In this document: in pieces, positions 10,260-23,706 of the stretch
Position numbering within the stretch: position 1 is the first letter of the stretch
How the letters are laid out: every line of letters starts with the position of its first letter
NCBI GenBank assembly: GCA_015680685.1
Contig: MNCI01016241.1
Location: forward strand, 97,427-161,426
DNA length: 64,000 nt
Source: Gnetum montanum
Lineage: Eukaryota; Streptophyta; Gnetopsida; Gnetales; Gnetaceae
Reading direction: 5' to 3'
Notes under the pieces: model-generated
What the model was told of the DNA's origin: nothing
Databases searched by the model: none
Seen by the model: the letters and a program-made list of their open reading frames with translations, nothing else
Made by a program: the position numbers and the translations under genes

Positions 10260-13146
10260 GGATCACATAGTTCCTAGTGGCAGTGGTTCTAATAGGCCTT
10301 CACCAGCTTTAGGTGCATGTGGTTGTTGAGGTGGTGGTTGTGGTTGTTCTGCGATTGCTACAACTTCCAGAGGCAATCGAAAAGCCTCTAACAATGCCTC
10401 CATTTTATCTTCTTTTTAGGATCATTCATAGTCCAAGTGGCTTCACCAATGTGTGCCCAAATAGGAACATCCCAAGGATATGGAACTGCAGGAAATAGCT
10501 CCTTTAAATTGACAAACTAGGCAGCAAAAAATTTTCATTCAATATCAAATGCTTAGACTAATGCTTATAGCCACTGGTAGTCATTCATTTGTTAGGCTAA
10601 GTTTTTCACAACAGAGCATTTCCCTTCAAAGAGGGTGCAAAGAACTTTGAGTTCCACATTTGCGATTTCCAACTTTTGCTTTGTCTCTTTAGGCAACTAG
10701 AACTCACCCTTGTATAAAGAATACAAGGTGGCCACCTACTTCTCAAGGTCTAACTGCAACCTCCTAGCTGTAAGCATGGCCAAGTTTGCATGACAAATAT
10801 TGGCTAGTTCTATATATTGCATCATTTCTTCAATCTGTAGCTCCTTGAGACAAGTCTTAGCTTGGTTGTAGGTATTTAATCCATCAAATATGGGTTGCCA
10901 TACATTACCTCCTTCCTTGAGCTATTGGAGGGCTTGATTTATCTTAGCCTTTGTAACTTGGATTTCTTTCTCATTAATTTCTTTTTGCAATCCCACTTGG
11001 TCCTTGTAGTGATTTTTCACTCATTCAAACTTGAGGGCCATATTTTTCCAAGCGATGATTTCAATGTTTGACTTCTTTCGAAAGCCTCGGAATTCCTCCA
11101 TTGACAGATTGCAATTTTCAGTAGCCAATATTTTCACATCAATGTTCACCCTAGCCAGGTCTTCCTACTATTGGTGGATAAAAGTTTTCATTTGTTGATT
11201 TTTGACACCAATATTGCGTAGGCAATGAACTTCTTCGATTAACCAAACACTCTCCTGGTGGACCTCTACCAAATCCTTGTTTAGATGATAAGAATGAGCT
11301 TCCATTAAGGACTTGTCAAAGATCATCAACTCTCACTCATACTCAACTTGTTGAAGCCTAGTCTGAAGTTGTTGAAAACCTTCATATTTTGTGAGTTCAT
11401 GGTTGAGTATAGCCAAATCAGCAAGTTAGGCCCTTAATTAGGCAACTTTCATAGCTAAGTGTTGATTGTTTACCTGAGTTGCTTCAAGTTGGCCCTCTAA
11501 GATGAGGCACTTTCCCTTTGTCGAGAGCAGCTCCGACTGGGTTACAATGATGTTGTCTGGAAGGTCAGAGACATCTAGAAGTGGTTGCTCGGTTCCAACC
11601 AATTAGTCCAACAATTATTCATGTTGTGCTACATTAAATTTTCTATGCTAAGTCCCTATAGATGTCTACACATCTCTAAGCCCATGTACATTTGGTACAG
11701 GTGCCATAGGTGCATTGAGAGCCATGAAGATCGTATTAACAACCACTTCTATTGCAACTTCTTATCCTTGATGTTGCATTACCAGGACAATTTCCCCCTC
11801 ACCATCCTCTAGGTGCATCAAGAAAAGAGTGACATTTTCTAAAATTTTTGGAAATAATTGTTGGATCATTGGCACTGTTACTTCTTGAGTGCTAGGGTCT
11901 ATTCATGCAGGCACTTATGTTTGCATAGTAGAAAGCATCGACCCTGCCCTCTCCAGCAAGCTCATAGATCAAACTACTTGTTCTAGATGCCTCAAGGTAG
12001 GGTGATACACAAAAGGGTATCCACCACTATTGGTTCCCACTTGTTGCTCTTGTTGGTGCAAGAGCGATTGTCAAATCTCATGTATGCGCTCTGCGACTGT
12101 GTGTGAGTCTAACCTTTTTGCTTGTGTAGGTGGTGGAGGTGGTTGCTACTCTTCCTCCATTCATGTTGTGGTAGGTGTTTTATCTTTCATCATTTCACAC
12201 CACAAGGCAATTGGTGCATGATGGAGTATGTCATTGGCATAGCATGATATCCCTACCCATTTGCACAATTTTCTTATCAAGCAAGGAAAGGGCAAAGCTT
12301 GCCTTCCACATTCATTTTCTATGAATCATTTCTCAATTTCCAAAAAGAATAACTGTGGAAGGTTGATAGGAAATTTTTCACTTAGAGTAGCACATGCATG
12401 AGTAGAGAAGGCGATGATCTTGCTAGGTCTTACCATTGGATTTAAGTGGTAAGATGAAGTTGTGGAGTAAACTCTCTCTACAATGGTCAATGTGTCAAAC
12501 TCCTTACGGTCTACCCCATAGCATTTCTTGATCCACTTCCCTTTCACCTTGGGATGTACTTACTTTGGAATTTCTACCACATCAAGCCTAGTCTCAAGCA
12601 ACCCAAGAGCTTGTGCAATTACCTCTATAGAGTAAGACACATGGATGTCCTTGATTCTTACATGTGACCTTGGCTACTGAGTTGTCCAGAAGAGATAGGT
12701 TTCCCCTAGATACCATTCACCACTGGATGTGATGATTGGCCACATAGGAGAATTTTTCAACTAAGTTCTAACTTCTTTTAGTGAATTTTCTAAAAATGGT
12801 TTGAATTTTAATTCTTGAAAGATCATTCATTGTAGCTCTTTCATCTTGATAGCGTTAAGGCAAGCCTTGGTCAAAGTGACCTCAAGCTATGACACTATTG
12901 TTGGAGTCTCATCCCCATGTGATTGTTTTGTGGAGACTTCTTCTTCAGGAATTGTTTTGTGAAGACTTCTTCTTCAGGAATCTAATGAATAGATTCCATG
13001 TTGGGTTCTTTATGGAGAGGTCTAGTTGCATGTGATCACTCTACATGCTCCTAAGGTCACGTGTCCTATTTCCTTCAAGTTCTAGGTTGCTTGTCCTGAG
13101 GTTGTGATAGTTCTTCTTCCCTTAGATCCCTCAGTTTAGGTGCCAT
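10260..13146 (-). pseudogene. ORF3 of element B: globular N-terminus plus long coiled coil (decayed)
   Basis: The ATG at 13146 (MAPKLRDLREEELSQP) follows an acceptor-like TACTACAG, as in C. An N-terminal segment at 12326-12547 (WIKKCYGVDRK, EERVY-like VERVYS, YHLNPM, NLPQLFFLEI) matches C's ORF3. The C-terminal half reads as coiled coil, for example MEEFRGFRKKSNIEIIAW near 11060-11110, matching C at about 36205-36260, and DQVGLQKEINEKEIQVTKAK. The end is Pro/Gln-rich. The total length of about 960 codons is close to C's 923. Many stops interrupt it. The function is unknown: it holds the slot of the Athila env-like or extra ORF, yet no signal peptide or membrane segment was seen. Confidence 0.65.
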
Positions 13147-15380
13147 CTGTAGTAACAACATACCCATGAATTAAAATGTGTATGTGTTACTCAAAATGGC
13201 AATAAGATACCTTCCAATTATGGCTAGGCTATGACTGTGAAAAGTGCATCTTGTTTGATCTAAGGTGGTGTAAATCATTACACGTGGCTTCTTGGAGTAT
13301 AGTTGAAAGGTTAAAAACAATGAAATATAATGAATTAAAACTAATTCTTTGATTAACCCTAAGAGGTATTAAGTTTTTGATTATCCATACGGTCACAATA
13401 TATAGAATCATGGGCCCTCACAACATAGAGCATACCTCTAGTAGCAGAAGGATGAAAGAACAGTTGGATTTGAACAAACAGAAGGAAGTTATGTGCTTGA
13501 CAAGGAGAATGGACATAGAAAAATCAAAAAACTCCCCTAGCATTATGAACAAATGGACAAAATTCAAAGGCACAATGTGCATATATATAGGATTATGTAG
13601 CTGTGTCAATGGGGTCATGTAAACAAGCCTACGTAAAAGCATGGGGATGTGTATATGAGCCTAGTTAACACAGCTGTCTAGCTATGTTAACCACCAATGA
13701 TCGATGAATTAAAGGTCCAAATCTACGAATGTGAGGAAAAAATTGGAGTCATTCAAAAGCTTAGAGACCCAAGAAAAACATGAAACAAAGCAGAAGGGAT
13801 GTCAATTTCAAAAGAAAAGTTAAATTTAGGAGCACATCATAATATGGAGCTTGGGTGATGTAGAGCCTCATGATGGATAGCATAAATATGATCAACAGAC
13901 TATATCAAAGGAGTAGGAGATTAACAAGCGTAACTAAAGGAATGCAAGTGGGTCCTTCACATAGCAAGCTTTGGCCTTGTTTGCCCTTGTTCATCTTTAA
14001 CTTAGGAGTCCATGAACCCCATAGTTAATTAATGGCCATCGAGACTTAATACTCATATCCCCAAGAACCAACCAAAGGATTTACAAGTACCAGCAAACCA
14101 AGATACATGATCAAAACATGAAAATGGTAGTGAGGTAAGTAACACACAAAAATTGATGAGGGGGAGAGTGTGTGGAATGGAGTTCCAAGGTCAAGATTGA
14201 TAAAGTCCCTTTGTGAAGCATGTGGTTAAGTGACCTGATATGAATTCATTCTAGGTCTGGATCAAGACTAACCATTTCCAGTGATGTTGTAGTGATGAAC
14301 TACTACCAACCAACCCACTCAAGACACACACATGTCCTCAAAGACCAAATCCAATTCCTTATAGAGATGAAAAGGGAAGAAAGAAGTAATAAGGGGCCTT
14401 AGTTAGAGGTGAACTTCAGGCCTGGATAACATGGCTTTCTAGTCCCATAACCAATGCTTGTAGCCTATTTTTTGATCCAAGGGATGTGCTTTGAATTCCA
14501 ATTATCATTTATTTATTTTTATTTTTTTGAATGGGAACGACACCATGAAAGGATATATTGGTTGGTCCAAGGGGTATGCTTTGAATTCCCATTATTGTTT
14601 TTTTTTTCAAATGGGAACCACACAATGCAAGGACATGTTAGCTTCCTATTATTCATCAACATGGAATGGGAAGGAATCCATGAGCACAACAATACATGAG
14701 AGATCATAGGAGGATGCATAGTCCACCACATCCCCTTGAAGTCACACCTTGTTCCTTACCACTTGGATCTTTCCCAAGTCTAGAATCCACCAAGGTCAAA
14801 GATTTATTGGAGTTGATTAACAAAAAAGGGACTATATTTCTCCTGATCCTGGGGCACCACAGAAAAGTGTGAGTGGTTAGATGTCATGGACTCATTGCCT
14901 ATTGCATGAAAGAAATTATAACTTAGTTTTCTGAAACCAAAATGCTAAGGTAAGAACTAGATATAATACATAAACCATAATATGCAAACCACTATTAGGA
15001 GTAACTACAACACCATTGCATCCTATGGTAATAAGATAGCTTATTAGCAAAAATAAATACAAAAAAATAAAATAAAATAGGAAAAAATAACTAAAAATAG
15101 AATAAAAGTATATATATATATAAGAAAAAGTAGGTAAGAATTGTTAAATGTATGAACGATGGTGTAAAACAAAAATGTGTAAAACAAAAAATATAGAAAG
15201 AAACTGAGAAGCTAGGAAAACTATTTTAGCATGGGTAGCAATCTCTCCCATGACTAAGCTTGGAGGAGGAGATTTGAAAGATGGAACGTGGCTGACCACT
15301 TGGCGAAGTTGTAGCAACACTAGTTTGGTGTAGTTCATGGAAGGGTTTCAGTTGTTGCATGTTGACCAACTATGTTCATG
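13147..15380 (-). other. Spacer between integrase and ORF3 of element B
   Basis: Read on the minus strand it holds AGTCATGGGAGAG (complement of 15243-15255), a tandemly duplicated block (14477-14560 and 14564-14637, both starting near GATCCAAGGG and running into T-rich sequence), the family block ending in a GGACCCACTTGC form (about 13946-13990), and an acceptor-like TTGTTACTACAG before the ATG of ORF3. The segment near 14380-14460 matches the start of the A, A0 and F spacer blocks (CTACAAGCATTGGTTATGG). No ORF of note is present. Confidence 0.55.
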
Positions 15381-16480
15381 TTGGATCTTCCGATTTGTGT
15401 ATGATTAGGGCCCCATATGGAAAGGTCTTGGAAACAATATAAGGTCCCTCCACAATGTTTGAAACTTAGTCCACTGTGGCACATGTGTGGGGTTCCAATA
15501 GAGAACTTTATCTCCATGTTGAAATGTTACCTTTCGAATCCTAAGGTCATGGCATTGTTTGTTATCTACCTTATGCATCTCATTTGATGATAGGGCTACT
15601 AATCGATTCTCATCTATCACATTCAAGTTGATGATCCGTTCTCATTGTGCTAGGGGTAGGTCAAGACCTAAGTCACTTGTGGTGGATTGTGTTCAGAGTT
15701 CTACCTGAATTGGGAGCATTGGTAGTTTTTCATACACCAACTCATAAGGGGAGTAGCCTATAGGAATTTTCCATGTTGAGTGGTAGTCCTAGAGGGCATC
15801 GTTAAGTTTTGTGCTTCAATCCCTCCGATATTTTCTAATTATCCTAGTTAGGATTTTTGTAACCTCTTAGTTTCTGACTTTGGCTTGGGGGTGATAGGGT
15901 GTTGTTAGTTTATGTTCTACCCCCAAATGCTACATGAGTTTATGAAAATTAGCACCTATGAAGTGAGTGCCATTATCTAAAATGAGTGCATGTCATGCCC
16001 CAAACCTATTCATGATTTGTTATTGAACAAACCACACAGTCATGGTTGAGGAATAGTTGGTGAAGGCTACCATTTCTATCCACATTGTATAGTAGTCCAC
16101 CATGACAATAATGTACACCTTCCCATTTGACATGGATGTGATGGAGCCCATGAAGTTGATGCTCCAAATGTCGAAGGGCTCTAGTGGCTAAACCCACTAT
16201 TGAGGTCCCTCCCTTCTTGTCATCACTCCACCATCTCTTTGACATCGATCATAGGAGTAGATAAACAATTGATCATCTCAGAAGAGTGTAGGCCAGTAGT
16301 ATCCTGTGAGTAAGATATTAATGACTGTATGCCTTTCTGCATAATGGCCCCCTAAAGGACCCTCATGAGCATCCTGGAGGATGTGCAACTGATCTACATC
16401 AGGGATGCACCATCGAACCAAGCCATCTGCACACACCTTATAAAGGTGTCCATTGATTTTCATGAAGTTCTTAGCTCTAT
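15381..16480 (-). pseudogene. Integrase of element B (decayed)
   Basis: Zinc-binding start HEGPLGGHYAERHT (about 16330-16370), then the core. WSINFMGS has Asn where the first catalytic Asp is expected, and LILDNGTHFIG carries the second Asp. TTPYHPQA follows, then SPYELVYEKLP and a C-terminal domain with DLRIRKVTFQHGDKVLYWN. It would insert cDNA into the genome. Stops and frame shifts are scattered through it. The three open pieces (15405-15626, 16006-16245, 16278-16463) lie in one order and match the integrase of element D. Confidence 0.8.
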
Positions 16481-16639
16481 GAGGAAAGTGTTATTTCTTC
16501 TGATGATCCAACTGCTTTGGTAGCTCTTGTGTAAGAAGATAGGTAAGGATGTTGCCAAACCAATTTGATCCTATAGGCTCCTCCTTTGCAATTGCTCTAG
16601 AAAAGAGGAGTTCATTTGGAAACTGGTCAAAGAGTGGGC

Positions 16640-18000
16640 TCTCCTCCTCCATGTTGTCCCATCATAACCAAGGCAAGTGATTAGGAACCACATTCTCAAT
16701 TCCTTTTTTATCTACCATAGTAAGATCGAATTCTTGAAGGATCATGAGCCACCGTATGACACTGGGGTTCACCATTGGTTTGTTCATAAGGAACCAGATG
16801 GCACTATTGTCTGTATGAACAAACACCTTGTATCTGAGCACATAGTGTCAAAACTTTTCCAAGGGAAACTCCACTACCATTAATTTTATTTTGGTGGTGA
16901 TGTAATTTAGTTGAGCACCCACAATACTTTGGCTTGCATAGTGAATGAAATATGGACATTTCTGGTCATCCAACTATGTGAGCATAGCTCCCAATGCATA
17001 ATTAGATGCATCCATCATGATGTGAAATGGTTTGGACTAATCAAGTGCTCATAGAATTAGAGTCTCTATGAGTTTTTTCTTCAAAATTTGGAATACAGAT
17101 TCACATTCCCTACTTTAGACAAATGGAGCATCTTTCTTTGTTAGCTCCACCAACAGCTTGGCGATCTTTGAGAAATTCTTGATGAAGTGCTAGTAGTAAC
17201 AAGTGTGTCCAAGGAACAACTAGACATCCCTTACAATTCTTGCTTGACTAGTAATTACTTGAATAACCCTAATTTTCTCAAGATCCACTCTAATCCCTAC
17301 TTGTGAAATTTGATTCCCCAAAACAATGCCTTCTTGGATGATTAGATGGCTCTTTTGCCAATTGAGCCGTAAGTTAGTTTCTACACATCACTTCAAAACC
17401 TACTCAAGGCTATCTAAGGCTTGCTTGAATGTTGCTCCATAGGTGGAGAAGTCATCCATAAAAAGTTCTATACCATTGCAGCTTTGTTGTTGGAAGATGC
17501 TGAGGACAAGGCATTGGAAGGTTGCAGGCACATTACATAGGCCAAAGGATATCTTCCTATATACGAAAGTTCCCTAAGGACTTGCAAACATTGTCTTGGC
17601 CTGGTCCTCTAGTGTAATTTGGATTTGGTTATAGCCACTATAACCATCTAGGAAGCTATAGTAAGAATGCCCCAAAATGGTATCCAACACCTAGCCCACA
17701 AATGGAAGTGGAAAATGATCCTTAAAGGTTTCCATATTTAGTAATAAAAATCGATATAGACTCTCCATTTTCCATTCTTTTTTGGCACAATAATGAGTCG
17801 GCTGACCCACTTGCTATCCGCAATGGGGTAGATCAATATTGCCTTCAGAAATTGCTGAATTTCATCCTTGATGATCTATTTAAGTTTGGAATTCAATCGT
17901 CTTTATGACTATCATCATGGCTTCATTGAAGGATTAATATAGATTCGATGTCCGCATACCCTAGGATCAATCCATGTCAACTCAAGATATAACCATGCGA
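16640..18000 (-). pseudogene. Reverse transcriptase and RNase H of element B (decayed)
   Basis: RT reads FLKAILIYPIADSKWVS (about 17840), IVPKKNGKWRVYIDF, ETFKDHFPLPFV, FLDGYSGYNQIQITLEDQ, FGLCNVPATFQ and the active site LFMDDFS (about 17455-17475). This FMDD and the FKDHFPLPF arrangement are Athila-type. RNase H follows with PFHIMMDASNYALGAML (about 17000-17020), HYASQSI, LNYITT and FVHTDNSAIWFLMNK. It carries stops and shifts. It made cDNA and removed the RNA strand in the particle. Confidence 0.85.
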
Positions 18001-18429
18001 AGGTAGTCAACCACTTGTTCACCATCCTTAGAATCTTCCTTTTTTTCTTTGGAGTAAGAGTGACATTGATTATTACCAGCTTAGCATTCTACAAGAATGC
18101 ATATTCCAAATTGGCCAGTAAGGGTTTTAGTTCTAAGGGCTCCTATTTAAAGCTTTCAAGGATAAGCAGCTTTGCCCAATCAGTATCATCATTAGTAGTG
18201 GAAAGTTGTTGATGGACATATTCCAGTTCATCCATGCTCCCCATATAGGCACATACAAGGCTCTCAGAGGATTCCATGCATATTGTGCTACTATCAGAAT
18301 CAATAGTCAATCACTGGGTGCCTTCTTGGTTAGTGGCTGCTGCATATAGGCATCATTGAATTTGTGATTCAATGGCACACTGATTGCATGCTTGAATGGG
18401 TGCCTACTTAATGGGCTAGAGTTGTTGCA

Positions 18430-18905
18430 TAGAGTTGCACTCAAAGTCACTATACGCAATCCATGGAACACACCTCTTCTCGATCTTCCTGAAAGGATTT
18501 TCCTTAGAAAATTCAAGGAGAGATCTCAGAGTCTCAAACGTGCATCCACCATGCTGAGCCATGCTCTTTCCATTATAATGAAGAAGTCCCCTTTGCAATT
18601 ATCAACATAGATTATCAAGAAATCAATAGGGTATGACCACCCACAAATAGTGATCATAATATCTTCTACCAATCCCAAGGGAACAATAATGGATTGGTCC
18701 ACCAACTCGAGCTGAATGTTACTTTTCTTCAATGGGGATAGGTTCCAAGTCATGTACATATGATGTAAAATCAATTTGACACTTGACCTTGAATCCAAAA
18801 TGGCTTTTCATGGCTTGTTTCCTACCACCTAAAGGTATATGAGGGAGCTTCCTAGATCAGCCAATTTTTGAGGAAGATGACCTACTTTTATCTAGTCCAT
18901 CACAA
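18430..18905 (-). pseudogene. Protease of element B (decayed)
   Basis: VGHLPQKLADLGSSLIYL leads to the active-site segment AILDSRSSVKLI, where the usual DxG reads D-S-R, so the Gly is lost. MTWNLSPLKKSN, LELVDQSIIVPLGLVEDI and FIIMERAWLSMVDARL follow (open part 18526-18798). It is the same protease type as in A, D, E and F. Confidence 0.8.
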
Positions 18906-21433
18906 CATGTGTTAACATGATAGTTTTCACTTTGGAAGGTGTTTGGTTTGAAGGTCGCTTGAAGGATTAAGTGTTAGAGGTAGTTGGAGATGTAGGGGCA
19001 TTGGCAATAGGTGAGTGTGAGGGTGTGTTTAGGTTATTAGGCTGAGAAAAAGGATGTTTCTGTGGTTTTGGTTCCAAACCTCTTAGCAAAGAAGCCAATT
19101 GTAAATTGATGGTCTTTCTGACATTATGTTGTTATGGCTATGGAGGTATCTCTCCTTGCATGGGCAGATTAGGAGGTAGCTGAGTTGAGGGCTAATGGAT
19201 AGGTATGATAAAAGAAGGTGGTCAAGGATAGTGTAGATGTGGGTTTTCCCCCCTAGGTGATAGAGATTGGGCCCAGAATTATTCTGGAGGATAGTAATGA
19301 CTTTGGAAGGTCGCATGACTAGAAGAGTCCTATAGGAAGATTGGCTACTAAACGTAGTACCCATAAGGATCTAGCTACTGGTAAGAGTATTGTTGCCTTG
19401 GGAGTGGCATCCCCCACAACTGCAGGTGCTGCCATTGCTAGTAGTGCTCATATGGTTTCAATGGAGCTCCACTTGGATAATATCCCTATTGTTGATGAAA
19501 AAACCTAGAATTGCCTTGGGGATAAGGCAATCTTTAAGGTGCTTTCCTCTTTTCTAAGAGAGGATTTAGAGCATACCCCCTAGACTCTTGCAAATGTGAC
19601 ACCATGGGGCAACATGCCTTAGGATGTTTGTATTGGCATATGTCACATTCATCGTCTTCCTCGATGTTAGAGTTTGCAACTTGTTCTACTGCAGCAACTT
19701 TGGCCTTAACTTTGTGGTAGGCACATTTAGCTTCTTTTCTCCTTCGTTGATCCCGATCATTACTCTGTTCTTTGGATTCTTTTGTGATTTTTAGAACACT
19801 TTAGAACTTTTCATCCAAAGAATCCCACATCTTGTCCATCTTGGCCAAAATTTCAAAAGTGAATTTTTTGTATGGGCAAGGTTTTCCTATTCACCATTAC
19901 ATCCAATGGTGATTCCTCCTCATCTTCATAGAATCAAACTTTCCTCTTCTAGATGGAAGGATCCCAATTATATTCCTTTTCACTTTCCTTCTGTTGTAGT
20001 TCTCCCTCTTCCTTGGCTACCTACTCAATTAATCGCTGAAGCTAATGAGCCCTTAACTCAGATAGCTATCCTTGAGCGTAAACACCAAGGGTCTTTCTTG
20101 TTTTGAAATGGAGCCCATCTATGATATGATAGAGTTGTTCCCTCTGAGAGTAGCCATGACTAAGGCATTGGTGCAACAATGAGTAATATCTGCCCATGGA
20201 TGCATCCAAGGATTCATGGTTACCTTACTTCCATCCTTGAATTTATCATCTCAAATTAGATACTCTAGAGTAAGTTTAGTATTTATCATTGAAGAGCTCC
20301 AACATCATACTCCATTGCCTAATTGATTCTGGCTCCAAAGACTAGTACTAGTTTTATGCTTCCTTGATGAGTGTTAAGGGGAATAGCTTCAGTTTCTACC
20401 ATTTATTTTCAATATTCTGCAAAGTGCAGGCATCATGAAATGGTTGTAGGTGAGTCTACAGATCACAATTATATCCCCCTTTAAATCTGGGGATGTTGTT
20501 CATATCAAGGCACTTGATCTGGCTATCTCTCAAGTGCCTGGTAGGCATTTGAACTGCCTCTACTATGTTGAGCATGCTTTGAGTGGCAAGTAGTGGTTCA
20601 TCAAAGTCATGGTCTTTATGATGGAAATGGCATCTATGATGGTCTCTACTACCTCTCCTTTCATGACAATGAGACTCTTGTGACTGTCGATGTCCTTGGT
20701 CATGATGTCCCCATTGGCCTCCTAGATCATGTCAGTCTCTGCGATCACCATCATCATGATCTCTCCTATGATAGTTGTGGTTAGATTCATAACCTAATAA
20801 ATACAAAGTGGAATGAAATAATGGAGAATAGGGGGGAGAGCTACCACCCCCATGATGTTGATCACCTCCTCTTCTATGATGACAACCTCAATCTTCTTGT
20901 CCATCTTCACCACTACCATGATCTCCTCCCTAAGATCCCTCATCATCCTAGGACTCCCAGTGGCTTGATCCTTTACTCTGTATGATAGATCATATGTTTT
21001 GATGTAGGGGAGGATATTTAGAGGAATAGGAACTATGAGAAATAGGTTCCTCATCATTGTGTTGGTCCTATAGAAAAAAAGGGTTACTAAACTATTTTCC
21101 CTTTGCTTGTTCATGGTGTTTTTCCTATTGCCAGTCCCATTTGCATTGTGCCTCATTTGGACAATAGTCCCAATAATCATGATCCTCCATAATGTACTCC
21201 ACATCTTGGTCCTGAATGCCCACTCTAGTGAGTGTTTGGAGCAACATTGTAGGAACCGATCGATTAGGGCATAGTATAATGTTGCCCTCCATGTTCTATC
21301 ATCGCATCTACTCATCCTGATGTAGGATGGAGGTGAAGTTGGGTATGTACTTATCCAAATGAGTATATACCACCCAACATTCCTAGGGCACTCATGGGTT
21401 GGATCCATCTTGCCTATGAGAAGAAGACATATT
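18906..21433 (-). pseudogene. gag of element B (decayed)
   Basis: The start ATG near 21433 gives MSSSHRQDGSNP, then YTHLDKYIPNFTSILHQDE (about 21300-21370), the conserved gag N-terminus. The 259-codon open frame over 20794-21573 is mostly another frame through this gene, not the protein itself. The zinc knuckle, complement of 19609-19647, reads CDICQYKHPKACC (C-x2-C-x3-H-x4-C) followed by PMVSHLQES. Stops and shifts make it non-functional. Confidence 0.7.
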
Positions 21434-21573
21434 GGTGTTAAACAACAAATAACTTGGTGTGCCTTACTCTTACCTAAGTCGCCTAGTGTAAGTAGATTTT
21501 GATGTAATGGGTCCATTCCAATGAAGTTAGTGATGATCTTGGTAAGGCTAGATAGTGCACGTAAGACTAGCAA

Positions 21574-21591
21574 TCCTTGGAAATCGCACCA
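21574..21591 (-). other. Primer-binding site of element B (diverged)
   Basis: Minus strand TGGTGCGATTTCCAAGGA one base after the LTR end. It is alignable with the tRNA-Asp-type site of the other elements but carries six differences, in keeping with B's age. Confidence 0.6.
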
Positions 21592-21592
21592 A

Positions 21593-22478
21593 TGATGAGT
21601 AGTGAGGTTCCCCTACGCCCAACCATATGAATCATGAGCATTTACACGTGACTTCATTGAATTCCAAAGATTGCGAGTACTTATGCACACAAAATTCTAG
21701 CCATCAAAATCCTAGTTATAACACTTGTTGTCCTCTCAACCTCACTTGTAATATTCTAGAATGATGGTTAAGTGAGACTGAGGCATATGATTTTTTTTAT
21801 ATGTTTTCTTTTATCTTTAATATCTAATTCTTCTAATATAAGGATTGAAAGGCTAGATAATTTAAGATTCCACTACTCTATCAGTCGACTACCCCTAGCA
21901 TAAGTAGCTAGTTCCATCCTCCATGCACATCTTGAGCATGTCGTAATCACTATTGGGTTTCCAAATGTTAAGCATCATTGGGTTGCCAAGTGTCAGACAT
22001 ATGTTCGAGGTGGTCATGCTTATGTGTTCTCATGGACTACGAAAGTGTACTATAACTATAAAGTGATAAGAAAAGCATTAAAATTATTAAAGTATTAAAA
22101 TATTAATGCTTAAGTAATCTAGTTCAAATGTTGCAAGGAATGTACAAAAGGCTCATCTTTATTTCCATTCACACCAATGGGCTCAGGTACATTATTGCTC
22201 AAATAAAGAGCCATACACTCTTCAAACTCCTTCTACAGGCACTTGCAAAATAATCTAACTCTCATGGAAAAAAATTGCAAGAGCTTCACTACAACTTGAA
22301 CAAAAGGTGCCATCAATGTAGCGGGTGCACACATATTTATAGTGGAAAATGTGCTCTGCATTAACGAGGCCACATCAATGCATGGAAATATGCATCGATG
22401 GGATCATGTCAACGTAGTTGCGTTAATGAGGCATTGTTGATGCAGCCCAATCAACACAGTCGACTAGATGCTTCATTA
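21593..22478 (-). repeat. 5' LTR of element B
   Basis: On the minus strand it runs from TAATGAAGCATC (22478) to ACTACTCATCA (21593). The TATA box TATAAATA is the complement of 22334-22341. The U5 end (GTAGGGGAACCTCACTACTCATCA region) is recognisably related to the GTAGGGGTACCTCGCCACTCATCA end of the other LTRs, but U3 is quite different. Its outer edge abuts a 5'-truncated copia gene. Confidence 0.8.
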
Positions 22479-23640
22479 CCTACCCAAAAGAAGTGGAAAA
22501 TCCATCAAATGGATTTGAAGTCAACCTTTCTAAATGGCCCACTTGAAGAGGAGGTTTTTGTCAAGCAACCGCCTAGATTCAAGAAGCAAGGAAGTGAATA
22601 TAAGGTGTACAAATTGAAAAAAGTATTGTATGGTCTCAAATAATTGCCACAAGCATGGAACAAGTGCATTGACTCTTTCTTCCATAAGGCTGGTTTCCAG
22701 AAGTGCCCATCTAAACATACTTTATATGTAAAGACAAATGATTTTGGTGATATATTATTGCTATGTCTTTATGTTGATGATCTAATAGTCATATAAAATA
22801 ATCTTAGAATGATTGAAGATTTCAAGAAGTGCATGATGCATGAGTTCAAAATGACAGATCTTGGCCTCATGTCATATTTCCTTGGCATTGAAGTAGTTCA
22901 GAGAGAAGATGGGATTTTTATCTATCAAAAGAGGTATGCTACTGAAGAATTTTCTTATGCAAGATTGTAATCCTATGAGAACTCCCATGGAGGGTGGCAT
23001 AAAATTGTAAAATAATGGAGAAGGAGCACTTGTCAATTCAACTTATTTCAAGAAAAATTGTTGGGAGTTTGAGATACCTCACATTTACAAGGCTAGGCAT
23101 TTCTTATGATGTTGGTTTGATTAGCAAATTTTTGGAATCTCCTTGTCAACCTCATATGTAGGTGGCCAAAAGAATCTTGCAGTACCTAAAGGGCACATAT
23201 GATCATGGTTTTTTCTATTCCTTATTTAATAATTGTGCTCTTATAGGGTATTTCAATAGTGATTGGGGTGGAGATTTAGATGACCAGAAAAGCACTTCTA
23301 GTTATTGTTTTAATTTTGGTGCTACCGCTTGTTCATGGTTATCAAAAAAGCAACCCATAGTTGCACTTTCAACTTGTGAGGCAACATATGTTGTTGTAGC
23401 TTCAAGCGCATGCCAAACAATATGGTTAGGTAATGTGATGAGTTCAATCCCTTCTCTAGTCAAGAGGCCAATGAAGATCTTTGTTGATAATATTTCTGCA
23501 ATTGACTTGGCAAAGAATTCTGTCACACATGGAAAAAGTAAACACATTGACATACATTATCATTTTCTAAGAGATCAAGTTGGTGTATTGCAAGTTTGAA
23601 GACCAAGTGGTGGACATTCTCACCAAACCGTTAAAGTATG
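22479..23640 (+). pseudogene. Ty1/copia reverse transcriptase and RNase H fragment
   Basis: It starts abruptly inside RT (KWKIHQMDLKSTFLNG), then LEEEVFVKQPPRF, VLYGLK, the active site LYVDDLIVI (about 22769-22795), MTDLGLMSYFLGIEV and YLTFTRLGISYDVGLI. RNase H follows: ILQYLKGT, GYFNSDWGGDLDDQKSTS, ALSTCEATYV and SKHIDIHYHFLRDQV (open over 23162-23599). The order and motifs are standard for plant copia elements. Integrase, protease and gag are missing because the left side is cut at element B's LTR. Confidence 0.9.
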
Positions 23641-23694
23641 ATACCTTTGCCAAATTAAAGTGTATGCTTGGAATGATGGTTTTTTCAAATCAGG

Positions 23695-23706
23695 ATTATG
23701 GGGGGA
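23695..23706 (+). other. Polypurine tract of the copia element
   Basis: GGATTATGGGGGGA immediately precedes the LTR start TGTTAG, in the right place after RNase H. Confidence 0.7.

Larger units (their letters stand above)
9557..22478 (-). mobile_element. Element B: decayed full-length Athila-like retrotransposon with ORF3
   Basis: On the minus strand the order is: 5' LTR (22478-21593), PBS, gag, protease, RT, RNase H, integrase, spacer, ORF3, G-rich tract, 3' LTR (10028-9557, truncated). It is the only copy here with every module, so it shows the ancestral layout. All genes carry stops and frameshifts. The left end of the 3' LTR is cut at a point matching 22007 in the 5' LTR. The surviving 472 bp equals 22007-22478 in length and matches it closely by eye. 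Confidence 0.85.

Noticed and set aside
20794-21573. 259-codon open frame on the minus strand
   Set aside because: It overlaps B's gag in other frames. The recognisable gag motifs (YTHLDKYIPNF, ILHQDE) are read in a different frame, so this long frame is mostly chance.
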